DNA of 64,000 nt, from NCBI GenBank assembly GCA_012512265.1, contig JAAZEM010000118.1, positions 1 through 64,000 of the forward strand, written 5' to 3'. This DNA comes from Armatimonadota bacterium (GTDB lineage: Bacteria; Armatimonadota; JAAZEB01). This document shows, piece after piece, positions 44,383-54,954 of the stretch. Numbering within the stretch: the stretch's first letter is position 1; each line of letters starts with the position of its first letter. The notes beneath the pieces are model-generated. The model had not been told where the DNA came from. It was given only the letters and a program-made list of their open reading frames with translations, and did no database searches. The position numbers and the translations under genes are program-made.

Positions 44383-46305
44383 CTAGGCGCCCCAGAACGA
44401 GTACGTCTCCACCCCGAGAGCGATCCCGATCAGGCTCCAGAGGCAGCCCATCATGATATCGCCCAGGATGAGGCCCAGGAAGAAGGGGAGGAGCGTTCGG
44501 TAGAGCCGCAGCCCGCCCCACTTCAGGATGCTCCCCTTGAGGACCCACGCGATCAGCATCGGCATCCAGACCAGGTTCATCGACCACGACCCGGAGATCG
44601 TGTAGCCGATCGGATGGAACGGCCACCAGAGGTAGCGCACCCGCATCGCCGAGAGCCCGGTGCAGCAGACCAGGCCGAACAGCATCGCCCAGCGCTCCAT
44701 CATCTGCGGCGGCACCGGCGCGGTGATCTGGCTTTGCAGCCGCCCGAAGATCTGGGTTCCATAGCTGTAGCCCGACCAGAACTTGCCCGCCGTGCCCAGC
44801 GAATACCCCAGGTGCAGGAATGCCCAGATCGACGCCACCATCCCCACGATCCCGGCCAGGACGAGCGCCTTCACCATTCCCCGGCTGTCGAGACTGGTCA
44901 TCTGCGCCATCTTCAGCCCTTCCATCTGCACCGGCATCGGGTGCGAGCGGTAGGCGCGGTTGAACCAGTAGAGGAGCGAGATCATGGAGAGGTCTTGAGG
45001 GCGCGCGCCCACGGTCCCCAGCGCCGAGGGGATCATCAGGTCAGGGCTGACGCCGTGGAAATCATGCACCGGCGGGCCGAGCTCGGCGCGGATCCGCGTG
45101 ACGACGAAAGAGATCAGCAGGTAGAGGAGCATGAAGCCGATGGCGATCCCCCACGACATCCCGGCGAGCCGGCAGAAGAGCACCAGGAGCACAACGCCGA
45201 TTCCGATGCTCGTGATCGCCGCCCGATAGGAGACGGCCTCCTGCAAGTTGCTCAACTCCGAGGGCTTTCCTCGGGCGGCCAGCCACACCTGGCGCAGGTA
45301 GCCGCGCGAGGTCCAGATCAGAGCGATTGCCAGGCCGATCAGCGCGCCGAAGACCTGCTGATCAATGAAGGGGAAGCGCGGCGTCGCGTCCCATGCCATG
45401 GCGTTGGAGAGGACCTTCTGCGCCTTCCAGTAGAAGTAGAAGAACCAGCACGAAAAGAGCAGATCGACGGGCAGCAGGAAGCAGAGCCCGATGCAGAAGG
45501 GATAGAAGGTGACCGGCGTCCAGCCCACGGCATACCACGGCTTCGACTGGAGTATGCGCTGCAGGAAGTCATACTGGCCCACGTTGAGGTGGGGCAGTGA
45601 AGGATAGAAGAGCGCCAGGCCGTTCAGGAGGCTGATCACGAACGCGGGCACGAACCCGGCCCACATGAGGCGGTTGCGGAAGAGTGGCAACCCAGGGGTG
45701 ACCAGCTCCAGAGGGAGCACCACGATCGGGAAGGTGAGCCGCTCGCGCGCCATCCACTGCTGCCGGAACACCACGTTCATGCAGAGCATGATCCACAGGA
45801 GCACCGCGGCGAAGCCGGTCCACGCCAGCGCCGGCACCATCCAGGCGCGCAGGTTCGACCACTGGTAAAGCGACGAGTAGCCGGAGTAGTAGCCCTTCAG
45901 CGCCTCTGTATCTTGCACGGTGAGCCACTTCGGCAGGTGCGGGAGGATAAGGTCAGCCCAGGCGTTCTCAGGACGCGCGAAGAAGGCGGCGTACCCGATG
46001 ATCTGCATCAGCACCTGGACGAAATCCATGCCGCATAGCCCGGACGCGAGCGCGACCATGGAGTAGGTGACCAGCAGCTCCGCGGGGCTCAGTGCTCGCT
46101 TCGGGTACCGGCGGGCGATGGCGGCGTTGACGAGCGCCAGGAGCACCAGCACGAAGAGCGCGTTGGCGAAGAGGGAGATGCTGGTGACGTAGGGGCCCTT
46201 GCGCACCCGCTCCATCTGGACGATCCAGTAGCAGTTGGGCGGGATGAGTAGCAGCCCAAGCAGGATCGAACGCCAGGTGAGCCGGGCCTTGGGGGGCGCG
46301 CTCAT
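44383..46305 (-). CDS. Large polytopic membrane protein (DUF6785/DUF6784-like)
   Basis: 640 residues with about 13-15 membrane segments. Family-like landmarks are MERVRKGPYVTSISLFANAL, LSPAELLVTYSMVALASGLCG and, late, FHPIGYTISGSWSMN. The layout resembles oligopeptide-transporter-like proteins that are frequent beside glycan-active genes in Armatimonadota and Planctomycetota. Substrate unknown; peptide or sugar transport is a guess. It starts by ATGA overlap with the upstream small gene. Confidence 0.75.
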   Translation of the reverse strand: MSAPPKARLTWRSILLGLLLIPPNCYWIVQMERVRKGPYVTSISLFANALFVLVLLALVNAAIARRYPKRALSPAELLVTYSMVALASGLCGMDFVQVLMQIIGYAAFFARPENAWADLILPHLPKWLTVQDTEALKGYYSGYSSLYQWSNLRAWMVPALAWTGFAAVLLWIMLCMNVVFRQQWMARERLTFPIVVLPLELVTPGLPLFRNRLMWAGFVPAFVISLLNGLALFYPSLPHLNVGQYDFLQRILQSKPWYAVGWTPVTFYPFCIGLCFLLPVDLLFSCWFFYFYWKAQKVLSNAMAWDATPRFPFIDQQVFGALIGLAIALIWTSRGYLRQVWLAARGKPSELSNLQEAVSYRAAITSIGIGVVLLVLFCRLAGMSWGIAIGFMLLYLLISFVVTRIRAELGPPVHDFHGVSPDLMIPSALGTVGARPQDLSMISLLYWFNRAYRSHPMPVQMEGLKMAQMTSLDSRGMVKALVLAGIVGMVASIWAFLHLGYSLGTAGKFWSGYSYGTQIFGRLQSQITAPVPPQMMERWAMLFGLVCCTGLSAMRVRYLWWPFHPIGYTISGSWSMNLVWMPMLIAWVLKGSILKWGGLRLYRTLLPFFLGLILGDIMMGCLWSLIGIALGVETYSFWGA

Positions 46306-46607
46306 GCCTCCCCCTCGTCATCCTCTGGCTTGAGGAGCGACCAGGAAACCGTGGCGCGCACCGAGTCCTCCACGAACTCGGTGATCAGCTCCTCGCGCGC
46401 CAGCACCTCGTCCTGACGCTCCATCTCGGCGATCTCCTTGCGCAGCTTCTCCTGCTCTTTCGGATCCTCCGTTTGTTTTAGCGCAGCGCGGGTCCCCTCC
46501 AGGCGCCTTGCCAGCGCGGCGCGAAGCTCCGCCAGGTAGCTCGAGCGCGGGCGCCCTTCCAGGAACTCGTCGATCTTTTCCTCTATCTCATCGCGTTCCT
46601 GCGGCAT
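46302..46607 (-). CDS. Coiled-coil hypothetical protein
   Basis: 101 residues from ATG 46607 (GGGAG five bases ahead), highly charged and helical: RDEIEEKIDEFLEGRP, LKQTEDPKEQEKLRKEIAEM, EELITEFVEDSVRA. An upstream in-frame GTG at 46700 would add 31 plausible residues. Coupled to the membrane-protein gene by ATGA, so likely a partner subunit or regulator. Confidence 0.65.
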   Translation of the reverse strand: MPQERDEIEEKIDEFLEGRPRSSYLAELRAALARRLEGTRAALKQTEDPKEQEKLRKEIAEMERQDEVLAREELITEFVEDSVRATVSWSLLKPEDDEGEA

Positions 46608-47002
46608 CTCAACTCCCACCCTCTCCCCGATCCCGGGGTTGCTTGCCGCCAGATTCTTCCAGTAGAGGGCGGTGTATTCCTGCCCGGGTCTACCTGGCAC
46701 CGGTCAGGGAATCGCAAACACGGGCGGGGGAGTTCGGAGGAAGCAGAGCGTTCTCTGCATTGAGAGGAGCCGGCGTAAGAGCTCAGGAGGGCCACGGGCG
46801 GGCGCAGAGAGAGGCGCCCTTACGGAGGGTGGATCATGCGTGCCGCACCATGCGGTGTCGGGGTTTTTCTTTACCCCGGCCCGCTTTCAGCTTACCCCGT
46901 ATGGGCCAGGTCTTAGATCGGGACAAAGCGCACGCGGGGGGCCTGCCGCGCATCGGGCCTCTGTGCGCGAATGCTCCCCTACATCCCGGCTCACACGGGG
47001 GC
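46608..47002. other. Non-coding gap
   Basis: 395 bases. The first 90 may be a 5' extension of the coiled-coil gene. A small CGGGGT/ACCCCG hairpin lies near 46859-46878. No other signal seen. Confidence 0.45.
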
Positions 47003-47209
47003 TTACCTCCGGACAACCCGCTCCAGACCCAGGATCGCCAGGTAGACTAGCATGAAAGTGATGGCGAGGGCCGCTCCAGGCCAACTGCCACCCACCGCGT
47101 GATAGAGCACCAATGCCGCCGCGCCTATCAGCACAACCCGGATCTCTACCGGCCATCTCATTGCCATTCTCCCTCGCGGGCGGTCGTCTTGTCTCGGCTC
47201 GTCGGCCAT
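47003..47209 (-). CDS. Small two-helix membrane protein
   Basis: 68 residues from ATG 47209 with GAGGAGG 5 bases ahead. A charged start MADEPRQDDRPRGR precedes two membrane segments, IRVVLIGAAALVLYHAV and ALAITFMLVYLAILGL. No family recognised. Divergent from the large exported enzyme gene. Confidence 0.65.
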   Translation of the reverse strand: MADEPRQDDRPRGRMAMRWPVEIRVVLIGAAALVLYHAVGGSWPGAALAITFMLVYLAILGLERVVRR

Positions 47210-47367
47210 GCACACCTCCTCGGCAGCGCGTGCTGCCTGGCCCAACGGGAGTTTAGCCACTGACGCCGGTGTTCAAACGCGCCGGGGCTGACCAGCGGGT
47301 GCTACCATCCCCACCGGCAGGAATGCTGCTCCACGGGTCTAACCAGACTCGGCAAGGGGGTCCAAAG

Positions 47368-50300
47368 ATGATCAAGCACTGCGCAGCGCTTCTCTTCTTC
47401 CTCTCCATCGTTGGGGCGGACGCCCAAAGCTGGCACCACCCGCTCTACCTGGGCAACGGTGAGCTATGGCGCCAGCGCATTCCGGTCACCATCTACAACG
47501 AGATGGAACGCGACGCGGCGGGCGAGCCGGTCGTCCTGCACGTGGGCAAGGGCGATGGCGAGGCGGATCTCGCCGGCGTGCCCGTCTCTCAGATCCGGCT
47601 GTGCAACGCCGCGGGACAGGAGCTCCTCTTCGCCGTCACCAGCCCCGCCGGCTCCCTGGTGACCCGGGGCTCGGTGCCCGCCGGATCGACGCTGACGCTT
47701 CCCGCGGAGTGCCCGGCGCGCGGGACGGCGCACTACTACCTCTACTTTGATAATCCGGTGGCCTGGGCCGTGCCCGATTTTCTGAACGCTGCGGCGGGCG
47801 TGCGCAACGGGAGCGTGGAGGAGGGCACCGGCGACACGCCGGCCCACTGGATCCACGACCGGCAGGATCCCGAGCACCAGCTGTTCTGGACCACCGAGAA
47901 CCCGCGCTCCGGGAAACGCTGCCTCAAGACGGTGGTTGCCGAGGGTGCCGAGCCGACCTGGATCGCCACCCGGCAGCGCGATATCCACATCATCGGCGGC
48001 GCGAAGTACGTGATGCGCGCGTGGGTGAAGGCCGAGAACGTGCGCGGCCATGCCGGCTGGTACATCCACGTCGGCAACGCGCAAAACCCGATGATGATCG
48101 CGCCGATGCTAAGCGGTGGCGAGGGGACCTACGACTGGAGGGAAGTCACCGCCGAGTTTACCGCGCCCCCGGAGGCAAACCGCGCCAGCCTCGGGACGGT
48201 GCTGCGCGGCACCGGCACCGCCTGGTTTGACGACGTGAGCCTGGAGTGCACGGAGAAGCCGCGCCTTCTGGCGCGCGCCGGCAAGCCGGAACGCCTCTCC
48301 TTGCGTCGCGCCGGCGCGGACGCGAAGTGGTTTGATGAGAATCCGCGGGACGACATCATCTGGAGCCACCGCGTGCCGATCCGCGTGCGCAACTTCTCGG
48401 ACGAGGCGCGCGACGCCCACCTTGCCTATGTGGATCTCTCCGGGCTCATGGCCCGGCTGCGCGGCAAGATCCGCCCCGAGGCGATTCGCGTCACCGATGG
48501 CGACCGCGTCGTGCCCCATTGCCTCCTCGGGCAGGGAGTGCTCATCGAAGGAGACATTCCCGCGCGGACCGAACGCACCTACTTCATCTATCTCTCCGCG
48601 GATCCGCGGATCCGGCCGGGCACCACAGCCAGCTATGAGGCGCTTCTGGATGGCCCGCGCAACCTGGCGCGCAACGCCAGTTTCGAGCAGGGGACCGCGC
48701 TCCCCGACGAATGGCCCGGCGGCGCCGAGAGCGAGAGCCCCGCCGGCACCCGGATGGGCCTGGATGAGGCCGGCCTCTTCGGGAAACGGTGCGTCCGCAT
48801 GCAGATCCCGCACGACTCGAAGCTGGCCTGGACCGGCTGGCGCCAAGATGTGCCGGTGAAACCGAGACGCACCTACCTCTACGCCGCATGGCTAAAGACG
48901 CGCGACATCCGCAACGGCTCGGTGCAGCTTCATGCCCACTACCGGAACATGGCCGGCGAGCACTGCGAGAGCCAGAAATTCGCCGCCACTGGCCCGGCGC
49001 TCACCGGGACGAACGACTGGACCTCGCTTTCCGGCCTCTTCACGATGCCGGACGATATCGCCAACTTCCAGCTCCACCTGACGATGCTGGCGAGCGGCAC
49101 GGTGTGGCACGACGGCGTCCTTCTCGCCGAAGTCACCCCGGCCGAAACGGGCGCGCTCGAGGCGCGCGAGGCCCCGATAACCACCCGCCTGGCCATCTGG
49201 CCCGTGAATCCCCTGGTGAAGGTGTTTCAAGAGGACGTGCCCCCGCGGGTGCCTGCTCAGGTGCGCGTTTCTGCCGCCCGGAACGAGAAGGAGCCGCTGC
49301 AGCTCGCTGTCCGCGGCCCGGCCGCGATCCAGGGCATCCGGATCGAGGTGACGCCGCCTGCTCATCGCACCGGCGCCCGCCTACCCGCGCCCGAGGTCGC
49401 CGTCGTCGGCTACGTGCCGGTGGATCACAAGACGAGCTACTATAGCAGCAACACGCCCGAGTGGCACCGCAAGTTCCCCACCAGCACTGGCGCCTCGGAT
49501 GGCTGGGTTGGCATGTGGCCGGACCCGCTTCTCCCGCGAGACGCCTTCGACCTGGAGCCGAACAAAACCCAGCCGTTCTGGATCACCTTCTCGGTGCCCA
49601 AGAACGCCGCTCCCGGGGACTACACCGGGGAGGTTCGGCTGGTCGCCGGCGGAAAGCGGATTGCCACGGTGCCCTACACGGTGCACGTGTGGAGCTTCAC
49701 CCTCCCGGATGAGGCGCACGTCGGGGCCATCTACGATGTGCGCCGCGGGCCCATGTGGACGACGCCCGGCAAGAGCGCGGACGAGGAGCGGCGCGAGTTC
49801 TGGAAGTTCATGGCCGAGCGCCGCCTTTGCCCGGACCGGATCCTGCCCAACCCGGTGATCCGCTACGAGAACGGCCGGGTGATCACCGACTTCACCGAGT
49901 ACGACAAGGCGGCGGACTACTACTTCAACGTCCTGAAGCTGCCCACGTCGTACATGCCGTCGCACTTCACACTGTTTGGGTGGGGGCACCCGCCCGCCGA
50001 GAAGTTCGGCGAGAAGCCGTATGAGGGCAACTACCCGTATGAAGGCGTGGACCGGCGGAAACTCCGGCCCGAGTACAAGCGTGCCTACCAGGCGTGCCTG
50101 AAAGCCTACTGGGAGCACGTGAAGGCGAAGGGATGGCACAAGAAGCTCGTCCTCTACATCTCGGATGAGCCCTATTACTCCCGCCCGGAGATCATCGCGC
50201 AGATGCAGGCGCTGTGCGAGATGATCCGCGAGGTCGACCCCGAGATCCCGATCTATTGCAGCACGTGGCACCACGTGCCCGAGTGGGACGGATACCTCTC

Positions 50301-50898
50301 GCTGTGGGGCATCGGCCACTACGGGATCGTCAAGCCGGAGAAGATCGCGGAGCTCCGGCAGGCCGGCACCCGGGTCCGCTGGACTACGGACGGCCAGATG
50401 TGCACCGACACGCCGTACCTGGCCGTGGAGCGCCTGTTGCCGCACTACTGCTTCCACTACGACGTGGAAGCCTACGAGTTCTGGGGGATCGACTGGCTCA
50501 CCTACAACCCGTACCAATTCGGCTGGCATAGCTACATCCGCCAGAGCGGCGAGCCGGGCAAGACGACCTGGGTGCGCTATCCCAACGGCGACGGCTTTCT
50601 CGCCTATCCGGGACACCTGATCGGCGTGGATGGCCCGGTGACCTCGGTCCGCCTGGAGCAGGCCCGAGAAGGCGTGGAAGATTACGAGTATCTCAATCTG
50701 CTGCGCCAGCTCGTGGCAAAAGCCGGCCCGCGCGCGAAGGGACTGGATGCCGCGAAGAAGGCCCTGGAGAAGGCACGCGCGCTCGTCTCGATCCCGAACG
50801 CCGGCGGGCGCTACTCCACGAAGATCCTTCCGGACCCGGACGCCCTCCTCGCCGCGCGCGAGGCCGTGGCCAAAGCGATCGAAGGGCTGGCGAGGTAG
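47368..50898 (+). CDS. Exported DUF4091/GH123-like glycosidase with N-terminal DUF2341-type and CBM-like domains
   Basis: 1176 residues with a signal peptide (MIKHCAALLFFLSIVGADA). The N-terminal half has two DUF2341-like segments (RIPVTIYNEM, HRVPIRVRN) and two carbohydrate-binding-like beta-sandwiches (VRNGSVEEGTGDTPAHW, NASFEQGTALPDEWPG). The C-terminal half is a GH123/DUF4091-type catalytic region with LPDEAHVGAIYDVRRG, the Asp933-Glu934 pair in YISDEPYY and the closing LEQAREGVEDYEYLNLL. GH123 enzymes remove N-acetylgalactosamine; the actual glycan here is unknown. First of a plus-strand group of secreted proteins. Confidence 0.85.
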   Translation: MIKHCAALLFFLSIVGADAQSWHHPLYLGNGELWRQRIPVTIYNEMERDAAGEPVVLHVGKGDGEADLAGVPVSQIRLCNAAGQELLFAVTSPAGSLVTRGSVPAGSTLTLPAECPARGTAHYYLYFDNPVAWAVPDFLNAAAGVRNGSVEEGTGDTPAHWIHDRQDPEHQLFWTTENPRSGKRCLKTVVAEGAEPTWIATRQRDIHIIGGAKYVMRAWVKAENVRGHAGWYIHVGNAQNPMMIAPMLSGGEGTYDWREVTAEFTAPPEANRASLGTVLRGTGTAWFDDVSLECTEKPRLLARAGKPERLSLRRAGADAKWFDENPRDDIIWSHRVPIRVRNFSDEARDAHLAYVDLSGLMARLRGKIRPEAIRVTDGDRVVPHCLLGQGVLIEGDIPARTERTYFIYLSADPRIRPGTTASYEALLDGPRNLARNASFEQGTALPDEWPGGAESESPAGTRMGLDEAGLFGKRCVRMQIPHDSKLAWTGWRQDVPVKPRRTYLYAAWLKTRDIRNGSVQLHAHYRNMAGEHCESQKFAATGPALTGTNDWTSLSGLFTMPDDIANFQLHLTMLASGTVWHDGVLLAEVTPAETGALEAREAPITTRLAIWPVNPLVKVFQEDVPPRVPAQVRVSAARNEKEPLQLAVRGPAAIQGIRIEVTPPAHRTGARLPAPEVAVVGYVPVDHKTSYYSSNTPEWHRKFPTSTGASDGWVGMWPDPLLPRDAFDLEPNKTQPFWITFSVPKNAAPGDYTGEVRLVAGGKRIATVPYTVHVWSFTLPDEAHVGAIYDVRRGPMWTTPGKSADEERREFWKFMAERRLCPDRILPNPVIRYENGRVITDFTEYDKAADYYFNVLKLPTSYMPSHFTLFGWGHPPAEKFGEKPYEGNYPYEGVDRRKLRPEYKRAYQACLKAYWEHVKAKGWHKKLVLYISDEPYYSRPEIIAQMQALCEMIREVDPEIPIYCSTWHHVPEWDGYLSLWGIGHYGIVKPEKIAELRQAGTRVRWTTDGQMCTDTPYLAVERLLPHYCFHYDVEAYEFWGIDWLTYNPYQFGWHSYIRQSGEPGKTTWVRYPNGDGFLAYPGHLIGVDGPVTSVRLEQAREGVEDYEYLNLLRQLVAKAGPRAKGLDAAKKALEKARALVSIPNAGGRYSTKILPDPDALLAAREAVAKAIEGLAR

Positions 50899-50902
50899 TA
50901 CG

Positions 50903-51619
50903 ATGGCGGTGCTCGACAACTGGTTCATCCAGGTGCATGACTTCATCTACGTGAAGGAAGAAGAGGGGAGCGACGCGGAGGCAGAGTGCATTCTCCGCTT
51001 GCTGGGGCTGCGCGCGGGCGACCGGGTCCTCGATGCCCCGAGCGCGGCGGGACGCATCGCCGTGCGTCTGGCGCGCGCCGGCTGCCATGTGACCGCGGTG
51101 GATATCAATCATGACTATCTGAAGCGTGCCCGCGCCCGCTTCCAGGCAGAGGGCCTGAAAGGTGAATTCTGCCAGGCGGATCTGCGCCGCCTCCCGCTCC
51201 GGGAAGGCTTCGACGCGGTCTGTAACTGGTGGTCCAGCTTCGGCTACTTCTCCGACGCGGAGAACCTGCGGGTGCTGCGCGGGATGGTGGCCGCGCTCCG
51301 CCCGGGTGGCCGCCTCATCATCGAGCAGCCGAACCGACACTTTGTCCTCCGCCGCCTCCGTCCGGTGATGACCGAGAGCGATTGGGTCCTACTCACCAAC
51401 TGGAACGCCCGCACTCAGCGCCTGGAATCGGTGTGGATCCACGAGGAGGATGGCCGCGAGGAGCGCTACCCGATGTCGATTCGCTGGTACACCTGGGCGC
51501 AGTTTCGCTCGCTCTTCCGGAAGGCCGGCCTTACCCTCGAGGCGGCCTATGGCGACCATGATGGGAGCGACTACACCCCCTCCTCGCGCCGGCTCATCGT
51601 CGTCGGCCGGAAAGGGTGA
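50903..51619 (+). CDS. SAM-dependent methyltransferase (class I)
   Basis: 238 residues. Motif I is VLDAPSAAGRIAVRLA, followed by VTAVDINHDYL, CNWWSSFGYF and LRPGGRLIIE. The glycine-rich loop carries SAAG instead of the usual C/G-G-x-G, still compatible with the fold. It starts 4 bases after the glycosidase stop, so it is in the same unit; the acceptor is unknown. Confidence 0.83.
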   Translation: MAVLDNWFIQVHDFIYVKEEEGSDAEAECILRLLGLRAGDRVLDAPSAAGRIAVRLARAGCHVTAVDINHDYLKRARARFQAEGLKGEFCQADLRRLPLREGFDAVCNWWSSFGYFSDAENLRVLRGMVAALRPGGRLIIEQPNRHFVLRRLRPVMTESDWVLLTNWNARTQRLESVWIHEEDGREERYPMSIRWYTWAQFRSLFRKAGLTLEAAYGDHDGSDYTPSSRRLIVVGRKG

Positions 51620-51752
51620 GCGCGCCAGGGCCCCGGATGCCGCCGGACACAGGAAACGCCGCGGGAAACGCGAAGGAACAGAGCAACGCGAAGCCCTCAC
51701 GTGGCCTGGTTGCCCGCGCCTCGCGAGAGCTTCTCGTCGGGAGGTGACGGCC

Positions 51753-54704
51753 ATGACCTTCTCGCACTCGCTCGCCATGTTTCTGCTGCTTGTCGCTCTC
51801 GCGGCGCCTGCGATTTCGGCGCCAGCCGCCCCGGTGACGCTTCAGTCTGGTGATTGGACCGCGACGCTGGGACCCACGGGCCTCGCCCTCACGCATCGCG
51901 GCGAGGTGATCTCGGGTGGCTCCTACTTTCACGTCTTCGCCCCGGAGTATCAGGGAGCGGTCTTCAGCTCCACTGATGCGTGGAACAAGGGGACGGTGGA
52001 GGTCTCTCCCGATGGCCGGACGGCGACCCTCACCGCCGATCTTCAGAACGGCCCCTTCTCCTATCGGTTGGAGCTGGATGGGAACACCGCACGGATCACG
52101 ATCCGGCTCTCGGTGAAGGATGGCGTCCCGGTAGGGCCGGTGGAGTGCTCGCTCTTGCAGTTCCCGGAACCCCTCACCAAGGACGGCGTGATCGAGGTGT
52201 GGAATGCCGCGGGCCTGGTCACGCATCGTGAGCCCATACCGGCGACGCCGGTGCGTGGCGGCCTGGCGCCGTCGGGCCAGGGGTTCACGTTAAAGACGCC
52301 GGCACGCAAGATCGTCATCGAGGCGCTCGACTTTGGCACCGTCTACCCCTTTGATGCCCGCCATGAGCGCTATGCCTCGCGGCGCGGCGTGTGGTCTTTC
52401 AGCTCGCCCCCGGCGCGCGCGGGGGGCGAGACCGTCGCGAGGTTCGTCGTCCGTGTTGAGCCGCCCGATCCCGCGCGCTCCCCGGGCCGGATCACTCTCG
52501 CCCCGCGAGCGGACGCGACCGCGATCCTTACCGGGACCAACCCGACCGCGCGCGAGACACTGGCGACCGACGAGCTGGCGAGCATTCTGGAGGAGATGAT
52601 CGGCCGGCGCCTGGAGCGCGGGGTGGCGAGCGGCAAGGGAGCCCCCGCCGGGACGATCCTGGTGGGACAGGCCGCGGTGGCCGCGGGGCTCATCTCGCAA
52701 AAGGAGCTTAACGCCGTGGCGCCCGATGGCTATGTCGTGCGCGTGCGCGGCGGGCGCGCGGGGATCTGCGGGTGGCGCGATGTCGGGACGGTTTATGGCG
52801 CGTATGCGCTGCTCCGCCACCTGGGCTGTCGCTTCTACGCGCCTAACTGCGAGACGATCCCCCGGCGAGACACGCTTGTGATCCCCGAGTGCACCCTTTC
52901 CGCGAAGCCGTTCTTCGAGTTTCGCAACCTCACCGGCAACCTGAAGCTGGGGCATACCCCGAAGGACGATATCATGGACCCGCGCGCGATTGGCGAGCCG
53001 GGGAATATCGTCCATTCGGCGGAGTACCTGCTCCCCTACGACACCTACCACAAGGAGCACCCCGAATACTTCGCGCTTCAGAAGGATGGCCGGCGCCTCA
53101 CCCGGGACCCGGACGCGCACCGGTTCGACGTTCACCTCTGCCTGGCCAATCCGGACGTGCGCCGGATCTCCGCCGAGCGCCTCCTCGCGCTCATCGAGAA
53201 GCAGCCGGATCGCACCTTCTTCGGCGTCTCGCAGGGCGATGGCCACGCTTGGTGCGAGTGCGAGGAGTGCAAGCATCTGGATGGCGCTCCGGGAGTGATG
53301 ACCGACCGCCTTCTCGACTACGTGAACCACATCGCGCGCGAGGTGGCGCGCAAGTACCCGGATAAGCGCATCCTCACGCTCGCCTACACGAACGCCACTT
53401 CACCCCCGCCCACGCGCGTGTTCCCCGAGCCGAATGTGATGGTCCAGTACTGCCCCTATCCCCCGCGCACCGGGTGCAGCAGCCACGACCTCACCTGCGA
53501 GAAGAACACGCAGAGCCAGCAGGACCTCCTCGGGTGGCTCGAAAAGTGCCCCAAGAACATGTACATCTTCGACTACCCGACCGGCTACCAGAACATCTAC
53601 GAGCCGTTCGGCAGCTTCTACGCGATGAAGCGGAAGCTGGAGCTCTATGCCACGCGCGGGGTGCGCGGCATCTTCTACTGCGGCACGCCGCGCAACTTCC
53701 AGGACCTCTTCATCTACGTCCAGAGCCACCTCCTGTGGAATCCAGATACCCCCGTGGAGCCGCTGATTGATGAATTCATGAGGGCCTATTACGGCCCGGC
53801 GGCGCCGAAGGTGCGCGCCTACTTCGATTTCATGCACCGCGAGGTGGACGAGCGCCCCATCCATCAGATGTGCGAGGGCCCCAGCACGCACTTCGTCACC
53901 CCGGAGTATGCCGAGACGGCGCTGAAGCTCCTGGGCGAGGCAGAGGAGGCCGCGCGGGACGACCGCGCCGCTCTTTACCGGGTGCGCGTCGAAAAGCTGT
54001 GCGTGCTGTTTGGTGACCTGAACGCCCGGAACCCGTTCAATGGCCGGCTGGTGGTAAGCGAGGATGCCTTTGCCCGGCGCCTGGCGGAGTTCGCGCGGAT
54101 CGCCCGTACCATGCGCCTTGGCGGGTTTGTCCGCCGCCTGCCCCCGGAGGAATGGCTGCAGCGCGTGGCCCGGATCAAGCCGGAACGAAAACCGTGGTAC
54201 CTGGACCCGGTGATCGAGCGTCTGGCCACCGATCCGGCGGGCACACTGGCGGCAGAGCAACAGCGCTACCTGCAGACGGAGATCCCCGGCGGCTGGCGGT
54301 TGGAGCTCGAGGGGTTCCGTGGCGCGCGCGGCCCCGAGGAGTATGGCTACCTGTGTCCCCCGCGGAGGGCGATCTGGATCTACGGCACCAACACCGAGCA
54401 CCCGCGGATGTGGACGGTGCTTCACCTCAAGGCTGCGCCGAAGGGCGCGGCCCAGCTGGTGCTCACCGCCCAGGATGATGATAAGCCCGGAGCCGTTCCC
54501 GTGCGCGTTTCGCTCAACGGGCTCGTGCTTTTCGAGGGGCCGAACCCGTTCCGCGAGCGCGGCTGGTCCACCGAAAGCTTGGCCATCCCCGCGGGCGTGC
54601 TGAGGCAGGGCGAGAATGAACTCCGCATAGAGACCCTCGGGGAATCCCGCGCGCGCGATGCCGGCTGGTTCATGCTCGCCGATTGCCAGGTGCTCGTGCC
54701 GTAG
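51753..54704 (+). CDS. Exported DUF4838 protein (glucuronidase-like glycosidase)
   Basis: 983 residues with a signal peptide (FLLLVALAAPAISAPAA). An N-terminal beta region leads to ATDELASILEEMIGRRL and CGWRDVGTVYGAYALLRHLGCRFYAPNCE, a layout shared with GH67/GH20-type N-domains. The DUF4838 barrel follows (EHPEYFALQKDGRR ... FGVSQGDGHAWCECEEC ... YVNHIAREV). A jelly-roll-like C-terminus ends it. Such proteins are thought to act on polysaccharides; activity is not proven. GGGAGGTGA precedes the ATG. Confidence 0.85.
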   Translation: MTFSHSLAMFLLLVALAAPAISAPAAPVTLQSGDWTATLGPTGLALTHRGEVISGGSYFHVFAPEYQGAVFSSTDAWNKGTVEVSPDGRTATLTADLQNGPFSYRLELDGNTARITIRLSVKDGVPVGPVECSLLQFPEPLTKDGVIEVWNAAGLVTHREPIPATPVRGGLAPSGQGFTLKTPARKIVIEALDFGTVYPFDARHERYASRRGVWSFSSPPARAGGETVARFVVRVEPPDPARSPGRITLAPRADATAILTGTNPTARETLATDELASILEEMIGRRLERGVASGKGAPAGTILVGQAAVAAGLISQKELNAVAPDGYVVRVRGGRAGICGWRDVGTVYGAYALLRHLGCRFYAPNCETIPRRDTLVIPECTLSAKPFFEFRNLTGNLKLGHTPKDDIMDPRAIGEPGNIVHSAEYLLPYDTYHKEHPEYFALQKDGRRLTRDPDAHRFDVHLCLANPDVRRISAERLLALIEKQPDRTFFGVSQGDGHAWCECEECKHLDGAPGVMTDRLLDYVNHIAREVARKYPDKRILTLAYTNATSPPPTRVFPEPNVMVQYCPYPPRTGCSSHDLTCEKNTQSQQDLLGWLEKCPKNMYIFDYPTGYQNIYEPFGSFYAMKRKLELYATRGVRGIFYCGTPRNFQDLFIYVQSHLLWNPDTPVEPLIDEFMRAYYGPAAPKVRAYFDFMHREVDERPIHQMCEGPSTHFVTPEYAETALKLLGEAEEAARDDRAALYRVRVEKLCVLFGDLNARNPFNGRLVVSEDAFARRLAEFARIARTMRLGGFVRRLPPEEWLQRVARIKPERKPWYLDPVIERLATDPAGTLAAEQQRYLQTEIPGGWRLELEGFRGARGPEEYGYLCPPRRAIWIYGTNTEHPRMWTVLHLKAAPKGAAQLVLTAQDDDKPGAVPVRVSLNGLVLFEGPNPFRERGWSTESLAIPAGVLRQGENELRIETLGESRARDAGWFMLADCQVLVP

Positions 54705-54954
54705 CCAGGGCGAAGCGCCCCGGAGGAGCGTCGGCGCGAATCGTCTCCAGGAGATGGAGTGCTCGTCGCTTCTCCGGGGCTGTTCCACGCCAGACCCCCT
54801 ACGCCCGAGATCCGAGTGGCAACCTCCCTGGCATGAATCCGCCAGGCGCTTGTCGAACACTGAAGCACGCCTGGCGTGCAGGCATCCCAGGGTTCGTTAT
54901 CGAACCGGGTTTGCGAAGCGCACTCTTTCATAGGCCTGAGCCACGGGAGGTCCC